Positions 8,484 to 18,555 are shown, counted from the stretch's first letter. The stretch is 59,940 bases of DNA from Steroidobacteraceae bacterium (GCA_022865595.1 JALHTE010000184.1:1-59940), one strand, 5' to 3'. Numbers and translations are program-made. The notes: generated by a model from the sequence alone, not told the origin.

Positions 8484-9535
8484 GTTCCCTGCTGGCGCTG
8501 GCCCGTCCCGACATCCTGGAGCTGCAGCCCTACCAGCACGCGGCATGGGACCCGTCGCACGAGCGCATGCACGCCAACGAGATGCCCTGGCGTGCACAAG
8601 GCGACAACAGCGACGCCGGCCTGAACCGCTATCCTGAGCCGCAGCCCCGGGCGCTGGTGGAACGCATGGCGCGCCTCTACGACGTGCCCGCAAGCCAGCT
8701 GCTGGTCGGTCGCGGCAGCGACGAGGCAATCGACCTGCTGGTGCGTGCTTTCTGCCGTGCGGGTATCGACAGCGTCGTGACCTGCCCGCCGACCTTCGGC
8801 TTCTACAAGGTCGCGGCCCGGATCCAGGGTGCCGCGGTGATCGAGGTGCCGTTGCGCGGCGAGGATTTCCTGCTCGACACGCGCGGCGTGATCGGTGCCG
8901 GCGCGCGCGCGAAGATCGTGTTCCTGTGTTCCCCTAACAACCCTACGGGAAGGCTGCTCGACGAGCCGGACATTCTCGCGATCTGCCGTGCGCTCGAAGG
9001 CCGCGCACTGGTCTGCCTGGACGAGGCTTATCTCGAGTTCTCGGGGCGTGCCAGCCTGGCAAGCCGGATCGGTGAATATCCGAACCTCGTGATCCTGCGC
9101 ACGCTCTCGAAGGCCTACGCACTGGCCGGCGCGCGCTGCGGCACGCTGGTCGCGGCCGAGGATACCGTCGCGCTACTGAAGCGCATCATCCCCCCCTACG
9201 CAATTCCGTCATCCACCGTCGAGGATGTGCTGCGACTCACCGAGGCACCCCAACAGGCGATATCCGCGGAACGCATCCGTACGATCCTCGAGGAGCGTGA
9301 GCGGATGCGACTGCGCCTGGCCAACATGCCTTCTGTGCTGCAGGTATTCGACTCGGACGCCAATTTCCTGCTGGTCCGCTTCAGGGATGCACGCAGCACG
9401 CTGGAAGCTGGCAAGTCCGCTGGTCTGCTGGTCCGGGACTTCAGCACGGCGCCGCGACTCGAGGGTTGCCTGCGCATATCCATCGGGACCCCCGAACAGA
9501 ACGAGCGGCTGCTGGCCGCGGTGGAGCGCGCATGA
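8480..9535 (+). CDS. hisC: histidinol-phosphate aminotransferase
   Basis: PLP fold-type I aminotransferase that converts imidazole-acetol phosphate to histidinol phosphate. ATG 8480 overlaps the hisD stop by four bases and yields 351 residues. The track ORF that runs from 7619 is an open-frame extension through hisD. The PLP lysine is Lys211 in RTLSKAYALAGAR. The motifs SPNNPTG and CLDEAYLEF mark the active site. The gene overlaps hisB by four bases. Confidence 0.96.
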   Translation: MSSLLALARPDILELQPYQHAAWDPSHERMHANEMPWRAQGDNSDAGLNRYPEPQPRALVERMARLYDVPASQLLVGRGSDEAIDLLVRAFCRAGIDSVVTCPPTFGFYKVAARIQGAAVIEVPLRGEDFLLDTRGVIGAGARAKIVFLCSPNNPTGRLLDEPDILAICRALEGRALVCLDEAYLEFSGRASLASRIGEYPNLVILRTLSKAYALAGARCGTLVAAEDTVALLKRIIPPYAIPSSTVEDVLRLTEAPQQAISAERIRTILEERERMRLRLANMPSVLQVFDSDANFLLVRFRDARSTLEAGKSAGLLVRDFSTAPRLEGCLRISIGTPEQNERLLAAVERA

Positions 9536-10602
9536 CCCTCGAACGCATCCTGTTCATCGATCGCGACGGCACCTTGATCGAGGAACCCGACGACAAGCAG
9601 GTGGACAGCCTCGGCAAGCTGCGGCTCGCGCGCGGCGTCATTGCCGCGCTTCTGGACCTGCAGCGTGCCGGTTATCGACTGGTTCTCGTGAGCAACCAGG
9701 ATGGCCTCGGCACTACGTCGTTTCCGGAACCGAGCTTTCGCGAACCGCAGGACTTCATGCGCGAGATCTTCGCGTCACAGGGCATCGAGTTCGAGGCGGA
9801 GTTCTTCTGCCCCCATTTCCCTGCCGACGACTGCGCCTGTCGCAAGCCCAGGACCGGGCTTCTCACCGAGTTCATGGCCGGGCGCAGCATCGACCTCGAG
9901 CGAAGCTACGTGATCGGGGACCGCCAGACCGACCTGGACCTCGCGGCGAATCTCGGCGTCGGCGGAATCCGCATCCACGGTGACGGTGGCGTGTCCTGGA
10001 TGGAAATCGCCGCCCGCCTGTGCCGGCCCGAACGCACCGCGCGAGTCGAACGTCGCACGAAGGAAACCGACATCACGGTAGCGGTCAACCTGGACCGTGA
10101 AGCACCGGTCGCCATCTCGACCGGCATAGGCTTCTTCGACCACATGCTCGAGCAGGTTGCACGCCACGGCGCCTTTTCACTCGAGCTCAGCTGCAGCGGC
10201 GACCTCGGCGTCGACGAGCACCACACGGTCGAGGACTGCGCGCTGGCACTCGGCCAGGCCCTGCGCGAGGCGCTGGGCGAAAAGCGCGGCATCGGGCGCT
10301 ACGGCTTCGTGCTGCCGATGGATGAAGCCCTCGCCCAGGTCGCCATCGACCTGTCCGGCCGGCCGTACGCCGTGTTCACGGGCCGGTTCGGGCGCGACAT
10401 CGTGGGCACGCTGCCCACGGAACTCGTGCCGCACTTCTTCCGCTCGCTGGCCGACAGCCTCGGCGCGGCGATACACATCGAGGTCCGCGGCGAAAACACG
10501 CACCACATGATCGAGGCCTGCTTCAAGGGCGTTGGTCGCGCGCTGCGACGCGCAGTGCGGGTGCGCGGCGACGAGCTGCCGAGCACCAAGGGCGTGCTGT
10601 GA
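9532..10602 (+). CDS. hisB: bifunctional histidinol-phosphatase / imidazoleglycerol-phosphate dehydratase
   Basis: A two-domain fusion of 356 residues, as in enterics. The N-terminal HAD phosphatase carries Asp10 and Asp12 in FIDRDGT, plus a zinc-type Cys/His cluster (CPHFPADDCACRKPR) near residue 95. The C-terminal dehydratase domain starts near residue 165 (RTKETDITVAVNLD). It carries the metal-binding DEHHTVEDCALALG and the later ENTHHMIEACFK. ATG 9532 gives an ATGA overlap with hisC; the track start at 9466 lies inside hisC. Confidence 0.97.
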   Translation: MTLERILFIDRDGTLIEEPDDKQVDSLGKLRLARGVIAALLDLQRAGYRLVLVSNQDGLGTTSFPEPSFREPQDFMREIFASQGIEFEAEFFCPHFPADDCACRKPRTGLLTEFMAGRSIDLERSYVIGDRQTDLDLAANLGVGGIRIHGDGGVSWMEIAARLCRPERTARVERRTKETDITVAVNLDREAPVAISTGIGFFDHMLEQVARHGAFSLELSCSGDLGVDEHHTVEDCALALGQALREALGEKRGIGRYGFVLPMDEALAQVAIDLSGRPYAVFTGRFGRDIVGTLPTELVPHFFRSLADSLGAAIHIEVRGENTHHMIEACFKGVGRALRRAVRVRGDELPSTKGVL

Positions 10603-10612
10603 GCGGGCATCC

Positions 10613-11209
10613 GTGAGCAGCGTCGCCATCATCGACAACGGCGGAGCGAACATCGCCTCGTTGCGCTATGCGCTCGAGCGCCTGGGCGCCGACGCGCAAC
10701 TGACCGCCGATCCGGCAGTGCTGAAAACCGCGCCGCGGGTGATCCTGCCAGGCGTCGGTGCCGCCGCGGCGGCAATGCAGCGCCTCGAATCGCTTGGCCT
10801 GGTCCAGGTGATCCGCAGCCTGCGGCAACCTATGCTCGGGATCTGCCTCGGCATGCAGCTGCTGTTCGACACCAGCGAGGAAGGTGACACGGCCTGCCTC
10901 GGATTGTTGTCCGGCCGCGTGGAGCGCATCGCCGACCGCGACGCGTACCCGGTGCCGCACATGGGTTGGAACCAGCTCGAGTTCGGCTCGCCAGATCCGC
11001 TGCTCAAGGGAATCGCGCGCGGCGACCATGTCTATTTCGTGCACAGCTATGCCGCACCCGTCGGTCCGTGGACCATCGCCACCGCAGACTATGGCGGATC
11101 CTTCTCGGCGGTCGTTCGCCAGGATAATTTCGTCGGCATGCAGTTCCATCCCGAGCGCTCCGGGGCGACGGGCGCACGCCTGCTCGCGAACTTCCTGGAG
11201 ATCGCATGA
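10613..11209 (+). CDS. hisH: imidazole glycerol phosphate synthase, glutamine amidotransferase subunit
   Basis: Provides ammonia from glutamine to HisF. The class I amidotransferase triad is complete: Cys78 in GICLGMQ, and His179 and Glu181 in FHPERSG. The start is GTG at 10613 ([14 protein letters not shown]), ten bases after hisB, giving 198 residues. The track start at 10532 is a frame-open extension inside hisB. The stop overlaps the ATG of hisA. Confidence 0.96.
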   Translation: MSSVAIIDNGGANIASLRYALERLGADAQLTADPAVLKTAPRVILPGVGAAAAAMQRLESLGLVQVIRSLRQPMLGICLGMQLLFDTSEEGDTACLGLLSGRVERIADRDAYPVPHMGWNQLEFGSPDPLLKGIARGDHVYFVHSYAAPVGPWTIATADYGGSFSAVVRQDNFVGMQFHPERSGATGARLLANFLEIA

Positions 11210-11949
11210 TGCAGCTGATACCGGCAATCGACCTGCGCGACGGCCGGGTCGTGCGGCTGCTGCAGGGCCGGTTCGACGCGGAGACCATTTACGCCGACGA
11301 CCCGATGTCTGTCCTCGAAACGTACGCAGGACTCGGTGCGCGCCTGGTGCACGTCGTGGACCTCGACGGTGCGCGCGCCGGGGCCCAGGGCAACGCTGCG
11401 GCGATCGCTGCGCTCGCTGGGTCCGGACGCGCGGCGCTGCAGGTTGGCGGTGGCGTTCGCAACCGCGACACGGTCAAGCGCCTGCTCGAGGCGGGAGTCG
11501 CCAGGGTCGTCGTCGGCAGCGCGGCCGTCTCCGAGCCCGCGGAGGTCGCATCGTGGCTGCAGGAGTTCGGGCCCGAGCGCGTCGTGATCGCGTTCGACGT
11601 ACGCCTCGACGACGGTGGAGTACCCCGACTGGCCACTCACGGCTGGGAACGCCAGACAGCGCTCAGTCTGTGGGATGCCGTCGATCGTTTCGAACCGCAC
11701 GGGCTTCGGCACGTGCTCTGCACCGACGTGGCACGCGACGGTGCGCTGTCCGGGCCGAACCAGGCGCTCTACCAGGACGCCGTGCGCCGATTCCCCGGAA
11801 TCCGCTGGCAGGCGTCGGGAGGCGTGCGCGACGCCGACGACCTGCGGGCGCTCGCCTCCGCCGGCGTCTCCGGGGCAGTGAGCGGTCGGGCGCTTCTGGA
11901 AAAACGCATGCAGGCAGAGGAGCTCGCGCCATTCTTGCGAAACGAATAA
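11206..11949 (+). CDS. hisA: phosphoribosylformimino-AICAR ribotide isomerase
   Basis: TIM-barrel isomerase acting before the HisF/HisH step. The two catalytic aspartates lie in [14 protein letters not shown] near the N-terminus and [12 protein letters not shown] near residue 170. The phosphate-binding half-barrel repeats VGGGVRN and [11 protein letters not shown] are present. ATG 11206 overlaps hisH; a second ATG three bases later could also be used. The last 19 bases overlap the proposed start of hisF. Confidence 0.96.
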   Translation: MMQLIPAIDLRDGRVVRLLQGRFDAETIYADDPMSVLETYAGLGARLVHVVDLDGARAGAQGNAAAIAALAGSGRAALQVGGGVRNRDTVKRLLEAGVARVVVGSAAVSEPAEVASWLQEFGPERVVIAFDVRLDDGGVPRLATHGWERQTALSLWDAVDRFEPHGLRHVLCTDVARDGALSGPNQALYQDAVRRFPGIRWQASGGVRDADDLRALASAGVSGAVSGRALLEKRMQAEELAPFLRNE

Positions 11950-12698
11950 TTCCCTGCCTGGACGTGCGTGACGGCCAGGTCGTCAAGGGAGTGCGATTCA
12001 GCGACCACCGCGTCGTCGGCGACATCCTCGACCTTGCGAATCGCTACCGCACCGAGGGCGCGGATGAACTCGTCTTCTACGACATCACCGCGAGTCCCGA
12101 GGGCCGGTCCGTGGACCGGGACTGGGTATCGCGGGTCGCGCGCGTGCTCGACATCCCGTTCTGCGTCGCGGGTGGCATCCGCAACGTGGAGGACGCTGAG
12201 GCGGTACTGAACGCGGGTGCCGAGAAAATATCGGTCAACTCCCCCGCGCTTGCCGACCCTTCACTGATCGAGCGCCTGGCTAGGCGCTTCGGATCGCAGT
12301 GCGTCGTCGTCGGCGTCGACAGCCAGACCGTCGGTCGTGACTACCTCGTCTATCAGTACACCGGAGACCCGCAGCGGTCGAGCAGCACGGCGCGCCGCAC
12401 GCTGGACTGGGTCCGGGAGGCACAGGATCGCGGTGCTGGCGAGATCGTGCTCAACTGCATGGCGAGCGACGGCGTGCGCGAAGGCTACGACATCGAGCAG
12501 CTGCTGCTGGTCAGGGATGCCTGCCGTGTGCCGCTGATCGCCTCGGGTGGCGCCGGGGCCCCCGGGCATTTCGTTGATGTGTTCCTGCGAGCACGGGTCG
12601 ACGGCGCGCTGGCCGCCAGTGTGTTCCACTCGGGCGAGATCGCAATTCCCGAACTCAAGCGGCAACTGGCTGCAGCGAATGTGGAGGTACGACCATGA
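11931..12698 (+). CDS. hisF: imidazole glycerol phosphate synthase, cyclase subunit, with apparent AUU start
   Basis: TIM-barrel cyclase that forms imidazole-glycerol phosphate and AICAR with HisH. The reading [20 protein letters not shown] aligns from its first residue with E. coli HisF, which begins [11 protein letters not shown]. The codon in place of Met is ATT at 11931. There is no in-frame ATG, GTG or TTG nearby upstream, while a good ribosome-binding site (GAGGAG, 11915-11920) sits about ten bases before it. Catalytic Asp11 and the second Asp (MASDGVREG) are intact, and the length is a normal 255 residues. It overlaps hisA by 19 bases and hisIE by four. The identity is certain; the start codon is inferred. 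Confidence 0.93.
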   Translation: MLAKRIIPCLDVRDGQVVKGVRFSDHRVVGDILDLANRYRTEGADELVFYDITASPEGRSVDRDWVSRVARVLDIPFCVAGGIRNVEDAEAVLNAGAEKISVNSPALADPSLIERLARRFGSQCVVVGVDSQTVGRDYLVYQYTGDPQRSSSTARRTLDWVREAQDRGAGEIVLNCMASDGVREGYDIEQLLLVRDACRVPLIASGGAGAPGHFVDVFLRARVDGALAASVFHSGEIAIPELKRQLAAANVEVRP

Positions 12699-13324
12699 CG
12701 CCGGATCAGGTTCGGACACTGGCCTGGGACAAGGGCGCAGGCCTGCTCCCGGCGATCGTGCAGCACGCGCGCACCGGGCAGGTACTGATGCTCGCATTCA
12801 TGAACCAGGAGGCGCTCCGCCTGACACTCTCCACCGGGCGCGCCGTCTTCTTCAGTCGTTCGCGCGGCGAGCTGTGGACCAAGGGAGAAACCTCGGGCAA
12901 CTACCTGAACGTGGTGGACGTCAGTGTCGACTGCGACGCCGACTCGATACTGGTACTGGCCGACCCACTCGGCCCGACCTGCCACAATGGCACCGAGTCG
13001 TGCTTTGCCGACGCTGCGCCCACTGACGTGCAGACGCTCAGCTTCCTGCGCGTGCTCGAGACGACGATCGCCAACCGCATGGCAGAGAAGCCCGAAGGCA
13101 GTTACACCGCGCGGCTGGTGGCCGAGGGTCCCGGGCGAATCGCGCAGAAAATCGGCGAGGAAGGCGTGGAGACCGCGCTTGCAGCCGTGACCCGGGACGA
13201 CGCGGGCCTGCTGTCGGAGTGCGCGGACCTCGTCTATCACCTGGTCGTGCTGCTGAAGTCGCGTGACCTCGAGCTCGACGACCTGGTCGCCGAATTACGC
13301 TCGCGACACGACCGACGGCCCTGA
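12695..13324 (+). CDS. hisI: bifunctional phosphoribosyl-AMP cyclohydrolase / phosphoribosyl-ATP pyrophosphatase
   Basis: HisIE fusion for steps two and three of histidine synthesis. The N-terminal cyclohydrolase (residues 1 to about 115) has [16 protein letters not shown], the metal-binding DCDADS and the Cys-containing [12 protein letters not shown]. The C-terminal pyrophosphatase domain has the helical [10 protein letters not shown] motif. It is 209 residues long and closes the his operon. Its last 30 bases overlap the 3' end of the convergent MFS gene, leaving no room for a terminator between them. Confidence 0.96.
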   Translation: MTPDQVRTLAWDKGAGLLPAIVQHARTGQVLMLAFMNQEALRLTLSTGRAVFFSRSRGELWTKGETSGNYLNVVDVSVDCDADSILVLADPLGPTCHNGTESCFADAAPTDVQTLSFLRVLETTIANRMAEKPEGSYTARLVAEGPGRIAQKIGEEGVETALAAVTRDDAGLLSECADLVYHLVVLLKSRDLELDDLVAELRSRHDRRP

Positions 13325-14488
13325 CCTTCCGCCCGCGGCGAGCGACAGCATCAGGACCGCGGCCGCGGCGGTCACCAAAGCCGACACTGCAAATGCGGTC
13401 GTGGAGCCGAAGCGCTCCCAGATCAGGCCGAACAGGACCGCACCGGGCAGCGCGAGCAAGCCGCTCGCCAGGTGATAGAGCCCGAACGCCGTGCCGCGCT
13501 CCTCGGCAGCCGCGTGGTCCCCGATCACCGATCGTTCCGCGGGCTCCGTGATCGCAAGCGTGGCCGAATAGGCGATGAACAGCGCCCAGACGCCCAGTTT
13601 TCCCGGACCGGCGAAGGCCAGCAGCGACAGCACGACCACTCGAAGTGTCCAGCCCCCAAGCAGCAGCGGCAGCCGCCCTATGCGGTCGGAGAGGATGCCG
13701 GCCGGCATCGCGATCAGCATCTTGGCCACGCTGGCCGCGGCCCAGACCAGCGGCACCCAGACCACCTGCAGCCCGGCCTGCCGCGCCCAGAGCACGACGA
13801 ACACCTCCGGCACGCTCGCGAGCGCAAGCAGGCCCGCGGCGACGATCATCGCGCGCAACCGGCCGTGCAGCGCGCCCCAGGAGAATTTCGGTGGTGCCGG
13901 TACCGCCGCCGCCTGCGCAGGGGGCACGCCGAAATAGAGCAGCAGCAGCACCATCACGCCCGGCACGGCCGATGCCAGGAACACGTGCTTCAGGTCCACC
14001 TGCGACGACAGCAGCGCGAAAGCGAGCAGCGGACCGATCACCGATCCTGCGTGGTCCATTGAGCGGTGGAAGCCGAAAGCCCGCCCGCGCTGCTCAGGCC
14101 CAGCCGCCGCCGCGATCAGCGCGTCACGAGGCGCGGTGCGGATGCCCTTGCCGACGCGGTCGAGGAAACGCAGCACCAGCACTGCGGGCCAGCCCACGGC
14201 CAGCCCGATCAGCGGCCGCATCGAGTTCGATAGCGTATAGCCGCCGAGCACCAGCGACTTCGCGCGCACGCCTCGGTCGGCCATGCGGCCCGAGACCAGT
14301 TTCAGGACACTCGCCGTCGCTTCGGCCAGCCCCTCGACCAGTCCGACGATCGCCGGCCCGGCACCCAGCGCGGCGGTAAGAAAGATCGGCAGCAGCGGCG
14401 TGATCATTTCGCTCGCCGCGTCGTTCAGCAGCGAGACCAGACCGAGCACGACGACCGCACGTGGCAGCGCAGAACGCACGGCTGTCAT
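13295..14488 (-). CDS. major facilitator superfamily transporter
   Basis: Inner-membrane transporter of 397 residues with about twelve hydrophobic segments. The family loop between helices 2 and 3 is seen as KLVSGRMADRGVRAKSL, and a second copy is ILSDRIGRLPLL near residue 260. The start was moved from 14554 to the ATG of MTAVRSALPRA, since the residues before it are Cys/Ser-rich and lie in asd. It follows asd by ten bases and could be co-transcribed with it. The substrate cannot be told from the sequence. The 3' end overlaps hisIE by 30 bases, tail to tail. Confidence 0.85.
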   Translation of the reverse strand: MTAVRSALPRAVVVLGLVSLLNDAASEMITPLLPIFLTAALGAGPAIVGLVEGLAEATASVLKLVSGRMADRGVRAKSLVLGGYTLSNSMRPLIGLAVGWPAVLVLRFLDRVGKGIRTAPRDALIAAAAGPEQRGRAFGFHRSMDHAGSVIGPLLAFALLSSQVDLKHVFLASAVPGVMVLLLLYFGVPPAQAAAVPAPPKFSWGALHGRLRAMIVAAGLLALASVPEVFVVLWARQAGLQVVWVPLVWAAASVAKMLIAMPAGILSDRIGRLPLLLGGWTLRVVVLSLLAFAGPGKLGVWALFIAYSATLAITEPAERSVIGDHAAAEERGTAFGLYHLASGLLALPGAVLFGLIWERFGSTTAFAVSALVTAAAAVLMLSLAAGGRSGPSVVSRA

Positions 14489-14498
14489 CGCCGGTTCG

Positions 14499-15614
14499 TC
14501 AGTGCGGCTGCTCGAGCAGGATGCGCAGCATCCTCCTGAGAGGCTCGGCGGCACCCCACAACAACTGGTCGCCGACCGTGAAGGCGGTCAGGTATTCGCC
14601 TCCCATGGCCAGCTTGCGCACTCGTCCCACCGGCACCTCGAGAGTACCGCTCACGCGCGCCGGCGTGAGCTCGCGGATCGACGACTCGCGATCGTTGGGC
14701 ACCAGTCGCACCCAGTCGTTGGCGCCCGCGATCAACTGCTCGATCTCGCCGAGCGGCAGGTCGCGTTTCAACTTGATGGTCACAGCCTGGCTGTGGCAGC
14801 GCATCGCACCGACGCGCACGCAGACGCCGTCCACCGGGATCACGTGTACGACGCGTCCCAGGATCTTGTTGGTCTCGGCGCCACCCTTCCATTCCTCGCG
14901 GCTCTGGCCATTGCCCAGGTCCTTGTCGATCCACGGAATGAGGCTGCCCGCCAGCGGCACGGAGAAATGCTGCGTCGGCAGGCCCGGGCTTCGCAGCGCA
15001 TCGATCACCGCGCGGTCGATGTCGAGGATCGCGCTGCCCGGATCGGCCAGCTGCCCTGCGGCTGCCGCGTGCAGGGCACCCATCTGCTCGAGCAATTCGC
15101 GCATGTTCTGCGCGCCCGCACCGGATGCCGCCTGGTAGGTCATGGTGGTGATCCACTCGACCAATCCTTCGCGGAACAGCCCGCCGAACGCCATCAGCAT
15201 CAGCGATACCGTGCAGTTTCCGCCGATGAACTCCCGGACTCCTCCGCGCAAGCCCTCGTCAATGACAGTGCGGTTCACAGGGTCGAGGATGATGACGGCG
15301 TCGTCCTTCATCCGCAGCGCTGAGGCAGCGTCTATCCAGTAGCCGTTCCAGCCGGCGGCTCGCAGCCGCGGATGCACTGAACTCGTGTATTCGCCGCCCT
15401 GGCAGCTCAGGATCACGTCGCAAGCCGCCAGCGCGCCGAGGTCATTGGCATCGCCGAGAACGCCCGGCCCACGACCGACGTCGGGAGCCTGGCCACCCGC
15501 CTGCGAGGTGCTGAAAAACAGCGGCTCGAACAGCGCGAAATCACGTTCCTCGGCCATGCGTTGCATCAGGACCGAGCCCACCATACCCCGCCAGCCGACG
15601 ATGCCTGTTTTCAC
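14499..15614 (-). CDS. asd: aspartate-semialdehyde dehydrogenase
   Basis: NADP-dependent reduction of aspartyl phosphate to the semialdehyde, the branch point to Lys, Met and Thr. The 371 residues begin [20 protein letters not shown], the gammaproteobacterial Asd type. The catalytic cysteine is in [11 protein letters not shown] near residue 135, and ASGAGAQNM follows. It lies 17 bases after lysAC, the enzyme making its substrate, so the two form a compact aspartate-pathway operon. Confidence 0.96.
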   Translation of the reverse strand: MKTGIVGWRGMVGSVLMQRMAEERDFALFEPLFFSTSQAGGQAPDVGRGPGVLGDANDLGALAACDVILSCQGGEYTSSVHPRLRAAGWNGYWIDAASALRMKDDAVIILDPVNRTVIDEGLRGGVREFIGGNCTVSLMLMAFGGLFREGLVEWITTMTYQAASGAGAQNMRELLEQMGALHAAAAGQLADPGSAILDIDRAVIDALRSPGLPTQHFSVPLAGSLIPWIDKDLGNGQSREEWKGGAETNKILGRVVHVIPVDGVCVRVGAMRCHSQAVTIKLKRDLPLGEIEQLIAGANDWVRLVPNDRESSIRELTPARVSGTLEVPVGRVRKLAMGGEYLTAFTVGDQLLWGAAEPLRRMLRILLEQPH

Positions 15615-15631
15615 CCTCTACTCCGCCGCCG

Positions 15632-18220
15632 CTAGATGACCAGTTCCCGCGCGGGTTGGCGCAGGTTGTAGGAGGAACTCATCACGTGACCATACGCTCC
15701 CGCGTTCGCGATCAGGATCGTGTCGCCTTCCACGGTCGGCGGCAACAGGCGCTCGTGCCCGAGGTAGTCGGCGGATTCGCAGATCGGCCCGACCACGTTG
15801 TACACCTCGGTGCCCGGCTCTCCGAGACGTGTAAGGTTCACGATGTCATGGTGGGAGCCGTACAGCGCCGGTCGCAGAAGCGAGTTCATGCCGGTCGCGA
15901 CACCCACGTACTGGACCGTTCCCTTGCCCTTGAGCTGGGTGACCTGCGCCAGCAGCACCCCGGCCTGCGCGACCAGGAATCGTCCCGGCTCGAGCCAGAT
16001 GGCGAGCTCGGGCCAGCGCACCTTGAGATCCTCGATCACGCCCTGCAGCATCGCGAGATCCACCGGGACCTGGCCCGGTTTCTCGGGCACGCCCAGGCCG
16101 CCGCCCAGGTCGATGACCTTCACGTCGGGGAATCGCGCAGCGAGACCGCCGAGCAAGTGCCCGACCTGCTGCCAGTTGCGCACGTCGAACACACCACTGC
16201 CGGTGTGGGCGTGCAGGCCAACGATGCGGGCGCCCGCCGTGGCGACCAGGCGTTCGAGTTCGTCGAGCTCGAACAGCGGAACGCCGAACTTCGAATGCAC
16301 GCCCGCGGTGCGGACGTGGTCGTGGTGCCCACGGCCAAATCCGGTGTCGAGCCGCACCAGCACGTCGCGACCGCGGAACAGCTCCGGCCAGTGACGCAGC
16401 GCATGCAGGTTGTCGAGCGTGAGGTGTATGCCCTGCTCGAGCGCCCACTCGTACTCTGAGCGTGGCGCGAAATTCGGCGTGAAGAGGATGTTGCCCCTGT
16501 CGATGCCAGCCAGCGTCTCGAGCACCCGCTCACACTCACCCTGCGATACGCACTCGAACGCGAGCCCGAGGTCGGCGAACGCGCGCAGGATCTCGGCGTG
16601 CGGATTGGCCTTGATCGCGTAGAAGATCCGCTCCACGCCGCCGATCGCCAGCAGCTGCCGGGCGGTGTGCTCGAGCGTCGCGCGGTCGTACACATAAGCG
16701 CAGGTCTCGGCCCTGGCGATGCGCACGAGTTCGTCGCGCCGGTCCTGCCACCATGGCGGACCGCCCACCGGGATCGGCGCACCGACACCGTGGATCTGCT
16801 CCCAGGTCGGCCCGAGGACGTGATCGGACGGGGCGTTCCTGACGATCACGTCGTGCAGCCGGCTCACCAGCCGGTCGCCCTGCTCCTCGTCCACCACGAA
16901 GGTGATGTTGAGGTCGTTCGCCGCCTGCGTGACCAGGTAGATGCGCTGCTCCTCGAACAGTTCCAGCGCGTCCCCGAGACGGTGCAGCGTGGCGCGGATA
17001 CTACGGCCGACCAGGCTGACCGCCGCGCAGGGTCCGATCACCTGCACCCGGCACAGCTTCGCAAGCGAAGTCACCAGCGCCTCGAGCGCGCGGGCGTCCA
17101 GTGCGTTGGCCGACGGGTCGAGCGATACCGTGACGCTGGTCTCCGACGTGGAAACCAGGTCCACCGACACGCCGTGATCCTTGAAGACCGAGAAGGCATC
17201 ACCGAGGAAACCCACCTGGTGCCACATGCCCAGCGTTTCCATCGAGAGGAGCGTGACACCCTTCCTGCTGCAGACGGCCTTGACCCTTGCACCGCCGTTT
17301 CCGCCCGTGGCCGTGACGACCGTGCCCTCGAGATCGGGCTGGTGGGTCGCGTGGACGGAAACCTGGATCCCGTACTGCTTCGCCGGCAGGATGCAGCGTG
17401 GGTGCAGTACCTTGGCGCCGCTGCTCGCGATTTCCTGCGCCTCGTCGTAGTCGAGCGACTTCAGCAGCCGCGCATTCGGCACGGCGCGCGGATTCGCGGT
17501 GAACATGCCGGGCACGTCGGTCCAGATCTCGAGGCGCCGGGCGTGGAGCTTGGCGGCGAAATAGCTGCCGGACGTGTCCGAACCGCCACGGCCGAGCAAC
17601 ACCGTCTCGCCCTTCGCGTCGCTGGCGATGAAACCCTGCGTGAGCAGCACGCTGCTGCCCGATGCGAGCCGACGCTGCAGCTCGGCGTCTGGCTCGAAAT
17701 TGCAGGTCGCGGACAGGTACCCGGCGCGCTGCGTCGCACCTACGCGCTCCTCGGCGTGCAGGATGGTGCGCGCATCGATCCACTGGACGTCGAGCCCTTC
17801 GGACGCGAGGAAATCGGCGCCGATCCGGGTCGCCATCAATTCGCCGGACGCCATGACCCGCGCCCGCAGGCGATCGCTGACCTCGCCGATCAGGTGGACA
17901 CCGGATGCCATCCTGCGCAGTTCGAGGAAATAGCGCTCGAGTTCCGGGCTGATCTCGATCCCGAGATCACGCGACAGGTCGGCGTGGCGAAGCTCGATCT
18001 GGTCCATCACCGGCTCCCAGTCGCCGGCCAGTGCCTTGTCGAGCAGCTGCTCGAGGCGGTCGGTGATCCCGGAGAGCGCCGAGTGGACGACCAGGGGCCT
18101 GAGCCCTTCGTCCAGCCGGGCGCGTACGACGCCGGCCACGTTCTTCCAGTTGCTTACGCTCGAGACACTGGTGCCGCCGAACTTGAGGACGACCCAGTGG
18201 AAATCTGCATTGCTAGTCAT
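15632..18220 (-). CDS. lysAC: bifunctional aspartokinase / diaminopimelate decarboxylase
   Basis: A fusion of the first and last enzymes of lysine synthesis, 862 residues from ATG 18220. The N-terminal kinase has VLKFGGTSVSS, the LGRGGSDTSG block and regulatory ACT segments (STSETSVTVSL; TQAANDLNITFVV). The C-terminal half, from about residue 470, is a fold-III PLP decarboxylase with the PLP lysine in FYAIKANPH near residue 536, and GLHAHTGSGVFD and DLGGGLGVP later. Such LysAC fusions are known in Xanthomonadaceae and a few relatives. The ORF track extends to 18355, but that part crosses the preceding small gene. Confidence 0.95.
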   Translation of the reverse strand: MTSNADFHWVVLKFGGTSVSSVSNWKNVAGVVRARLDEGLRPLVVHSALSGITDRLEQLLDKALAGDWEPVMDQIELRHADLSRDLGIEISPELERYFLELRRMASGVHLIGEVSDRLRARVMASGELMATRIGADFLASEGLDVQWIDARTILHAEERVGATQRAGYLSATCNFEPDAELQRRLASGSSVLLTQGFIASDAKGETVLLGRGGSDTSGSYFAAKLHARRLEIWTDVPGMFTANPRAVPNARLLKSLDYDEAQEIASSGAKVLHPRCILPAKQYGIQVSVHATHQPDLEGTVVTATGGNGGARVKAVCSRKGVTLLSMETLGMWHQVGFLGDAFSVFKDHGVSVDLVSTSETSVTVSLDPSANALDARALEALVTSLAKLCRVQVIGPCAAVSLVGRSIRATLHRLGDALELFEEQRIYLVTQAANDLNITFVVDEEQGDRLVSRLHDVIVRNAPSDHVLGPTWEQIHGVGAPIPVGGPPWWQDRRDELVRIARAETCAYVYDRATLEHTARQLLAIGGVERIFYAIKANPHAEILRAFADLGLAFECVSQGECERVLETLAGIDRGNILFTPNFAPRSEYEWALEQGIHLTLDNLHALRHWPELFRGRDVLVRLDTGFGRGHHDHVRTAGVHSKFGVPLFELDELERLVATAGARIVGLHAHTGSGVFDVRNWQQVGHLLGGLAARFPDVKVIDLGGGLGVPEKPGQVPVDLAMLQGVIEDLKVRWPELAIWLEPGRFLVAQAGVLLAQVTQLKGKGTVQYVGVATGMNSLLRPALYGSHHDIVNLTRLGEPGTEVYNVVGPICESADYLGHERLLPPTVEGDTILIANAGAYGHVMSSSYNLRQPARELVI

Positions 18221-18279
18221 CGAGCGGTCCTCAGCGAAGGCTCCCGGGATTCGGAGCCGGGGGCCGCGGTTCGGAATCG

Positions 18280-18489
18280 TCAGACGTCGTCGTAGACGTC
18301 TTTCAGCTGCTTCAGCAGCCGCTTCTCGGCGAGCACGTCCTCGAGCTTGCTCCACGCGGCCTTGCCGCGCTTCACGGCCGCCGCCTGCTTGCGCCGGTCG
18401 GGGCGGTCGATGAAACGGTCGTAGTCCTCTTCGTCGGCGTTCGCCACGAAGTCGCCGTCCAGGTCGAACTGTTCCGCTTCCCGTTCCAT
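18280..18489 (-). CDS. small PA3496-like protein
   Basis: A 69-residue charged protein with an acidic start (FDLDGDFVANADEED) and a basic, helical C-terminal half (KLEDVLAEKRLLKQLKDVYDD). The LED.LAEKRL..L...YDD pattern resembles the small family named after Pseudomonas PA3496, whose function is poorly known. It has an ATG, a good promoter upstream and ends 59 bases before lysAC, so it probably heads the lysAC-asd transcript. No signal peptide or membrane segment is visible. Confidence 0.65.
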   Translation of the reverse strand: MEREAEQFDLDGDFVANADEEDYDRFIDRPDRRKQAAAVKRGKAAWSKLEDVLAEKRLLKQLKDVYDDV

Positions 18490-18526
18490 GTGACGACCTT
18501 GAGAAAGTCCTGAGTTTTCAATGCGC

Positions 18527-18544
18527 TGCCCGAAATTTCGGGCA
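18527..18544. repeat. 18-bp perfect palindrome in the leader of the lysAC operon
   Basis: TGCCCGAAA is followed directly by TTTCGGGCA. The site lies 12 bases downstream of the -10 box at 18556-18561 and before the small PA3496-like gene. It could be an operator for a dimeric repressor or an RNA hairpin in the 5' leader. No lysine riboswitch or T-box core is visible around it. Confidence 0.6.
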
Positions 18545-18555
18545 CAGGGCTGCGA

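Noticed and set aside
10884-12698. 604-residue ORF ending in HisF, suggesting a fusion
   Set aside because: The part before the HisF core is an alternative frame of hisH and hisA with no motifs; the frame is simply open.
18221-18279. Lysine riboswitch before lysAC
   Set aside because: The 59-base gap is too short and shows none of the conserved lysine-aptamer blocks.
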